Positions 61,638 through 62,476 of a DNA stretch of 62,476 nt are shown here, piece after piece. The notes beneath the pieces were generated by a model. It saw only the letters and a list, made by a program, of their open reading frames with translations, made no database searches and had not been told where the DNA came from. The DNA is from Bacteroidales bacterium (GTDB taxonomy: Bacteria; Bacteroidota; Bacteroidia; Bacteroidales; Paludibacteraceae), in NCBI GenBank assembly GCA_900769555.1, contig CAAGHA010000084.1, positions 1 to 62,476 of the forward strand, read 5' to 3'. The first letter of the stretch is position 1. Each line of letters opens with the position of its first letter. A program made the position numbers and the translations under genes.

Positions 61638-62476
61638 CCTAATCCTTATTCGCTATCGGTTATGCAACAAGCGTATAGTGAGTTGCAAGGTGTAGAATCT
61701 ACAAGATCCGGAAAGAGTTTGGAACCCACTCACTTGTATTTGAAATTTTCTCCTAAAAATATGGAAGAATTAAGAGTTTTGGAAGATGATACCACTCTTT
61801 ATTTCTACGACTATCCTTTGGATGTTGAGCTGATTGGAGAGGGAGGAGACTACAGAGATCCAAGTTTGCCGAAAGATGTACCCACATACCAATATGTATG
61901 TGTGCCGGTGGATTACAAATTACCGAATGTGGAGTATGAGGTGTTGGATGAGATTTATTACCAAGAGGCGGGAGAAAGCACCCGAAATTCAGATGGTTTA
62001 TCTTGGGAGATGTTGGAAGAAAAAGCATACGAATTGGTGGGAGAAACTACCGAAAAAGAGAGTGTCAGAAGTTCAAAATGGCGTGCAGGAGGATATTTGT
62101 ATTATAATGACAACACCACAAATCGCACAGAACCTCTGACAGGAGTGAAAGTGAGAATGCGCTACCATATTATCACCTACGAAGCATGTACCGACTTGAA
62201 TGGCTATTTTGAGTCTCCGGAAAAGAAAAGAGGAGATTGCAAATACTCCATAGAGTGGAAACGGGCAGAGTTTAAAATCCGTCCTAATACGGGGCTATCC
62301 ACTGCAGACTACGTAATTCAGGAAAATGAAAGCCGCGTTAACAAAGTTATTTCTCGTGCAGACAATGTAACACAATGGTTCTATGCGAGTATTTTCCGAG
62401 CCGCTCATTTCTGCTATTATGCAGAATTACAAGGATTAATCAGACCGGAAAGCAGTTTGGAGTTAAGAGCGTCAAA
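61491..62476 (+). CDS. Metallopeptidase-like lipoprotein paralogue, cut by the window end
   Basis: The frame from ATG 61491 stays open to the last base (328 codons seen). The signal peptide and lipobox (SFVSC, Cys20) and the acidic EDEEPDVGFDQTSQ are nearly the same as in the 215-1834 protein. The two then diverge but stay alignable: LEPTHLYLKF against LEATHLYVRF, YRDPSLPKD against YHDPSLSHD, LTGVKVR against LDGVKVR, YSIEWKR against YSIEWER, and GLIRPESSLEL against GLIRPSKALKV. The HExxH region would lie beyond the window. A small lipoprotein gene may follow by analogy. Confidence 0.8.
   Translation, partial: MKKRLFWAMLPFMALSFVSCEDEEPDVGFDQTSQVQEFQTGEIRLGEKIPNPYSLSVMQQAYSELQGVESTRSGKSLEPTHLYLKFSPKNMEELRVLEDDTTLYFYDYPLDVELIGEGGDYRDPSLPKDVPTYQYVCVPVDYKLPNVEYEVLDEIYYQEAGESTRNSDGLSWEMLEEKAYELVGETTEKESVRSSKWRAGGYLYYNDNTTNRTEPLTGVKVRMRYHIITYEACTDLNGYFESPEKKRGDCKYSIEWKRAEFKIRPNTGLSTADYVIQENESRVNKVISRADNVTQWFYASIFRAAHFCYYAELQGLIRPESSLELRAS

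Overview
The window looks like chromosomal DNA from an AT-rich member of the order Bacteroidales. Three things support this. Many genes are preceded by the Bacteroidetes -7 element TAnnTTTG, often with TTTG 19-20 bp upstream. Lipoproteins and type IX secretion (T9SS) sorting domains are common. The tra genes are of the Bacteroides conjugative-transposon type. Genus cannot be fixed from the sequence alone. No tRNA, rRNA, CRISPR array, integrase or transposase gene was seen.

Layout. (1) 1-3160: a zinc-metallopeptidase-like lipoprotein overlapping a small lipoprotein, then a decayed copy of the same pair, ending in a repeat-rich convergent junction. The promoter and first 49 codons of the large gene recur at 61.3 kb, upstream of a paralogue cut by the window end. 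(2) 3.2-8.0 kb: YidE-type permease, HisIE with an apparently dead cyclohydrolase half, ArgD and ArgC. (3) 8.0-19 kb: exported DsrE-like protein, two AraC regulators, a lone acyl carrier protein, secreted proteins including an HExxH protein with a T9SS-like tail, a DUF2157/DUF4401/GDYXXLXY membrane operon, and a queuosine-precursor transporter coupled to a radical SAM protein (candidate queuine salvage). (4) 19-27 kb: thiL, the T9SS component porE, thyA, and a CotH/lamin-tail T9SS cargo. (5) 28.2-49.2 kb: the most unusual block. A traE-to-traN transfer apparatus has its own promoter and terminator. Just upstream on the same strand lies a second operon with a TraO-like barrel, a surface lipoprotein and a 3453-residue T9SS-sorted protein. 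No relaxase, coupling protein or integrase accompanies them. (6) 49.4-61.3 kb: korAB, the rod-shape genes rodA-mrdA-mreD-mreC and mreB, purH and dinB.

Two families of short, transposase-less inverted-repeat elements are scattered through the window. Family A (ends GAAGCTGTTTGAATTT) has two good copies and one eroded copy. Family B (ends TAAGGTAACTTYTATAAATT) has five copies. They sit at gene ends and inside operons, and two of them supply a stop codon to a host gene.

Functional links: PorE and three likely T9SS cargos (855, 1183 and 3453 aa) imply an active T9SS. The tra apparatus and the giant protein may form one cell-surface system, which is the main lead here but remains an inference.
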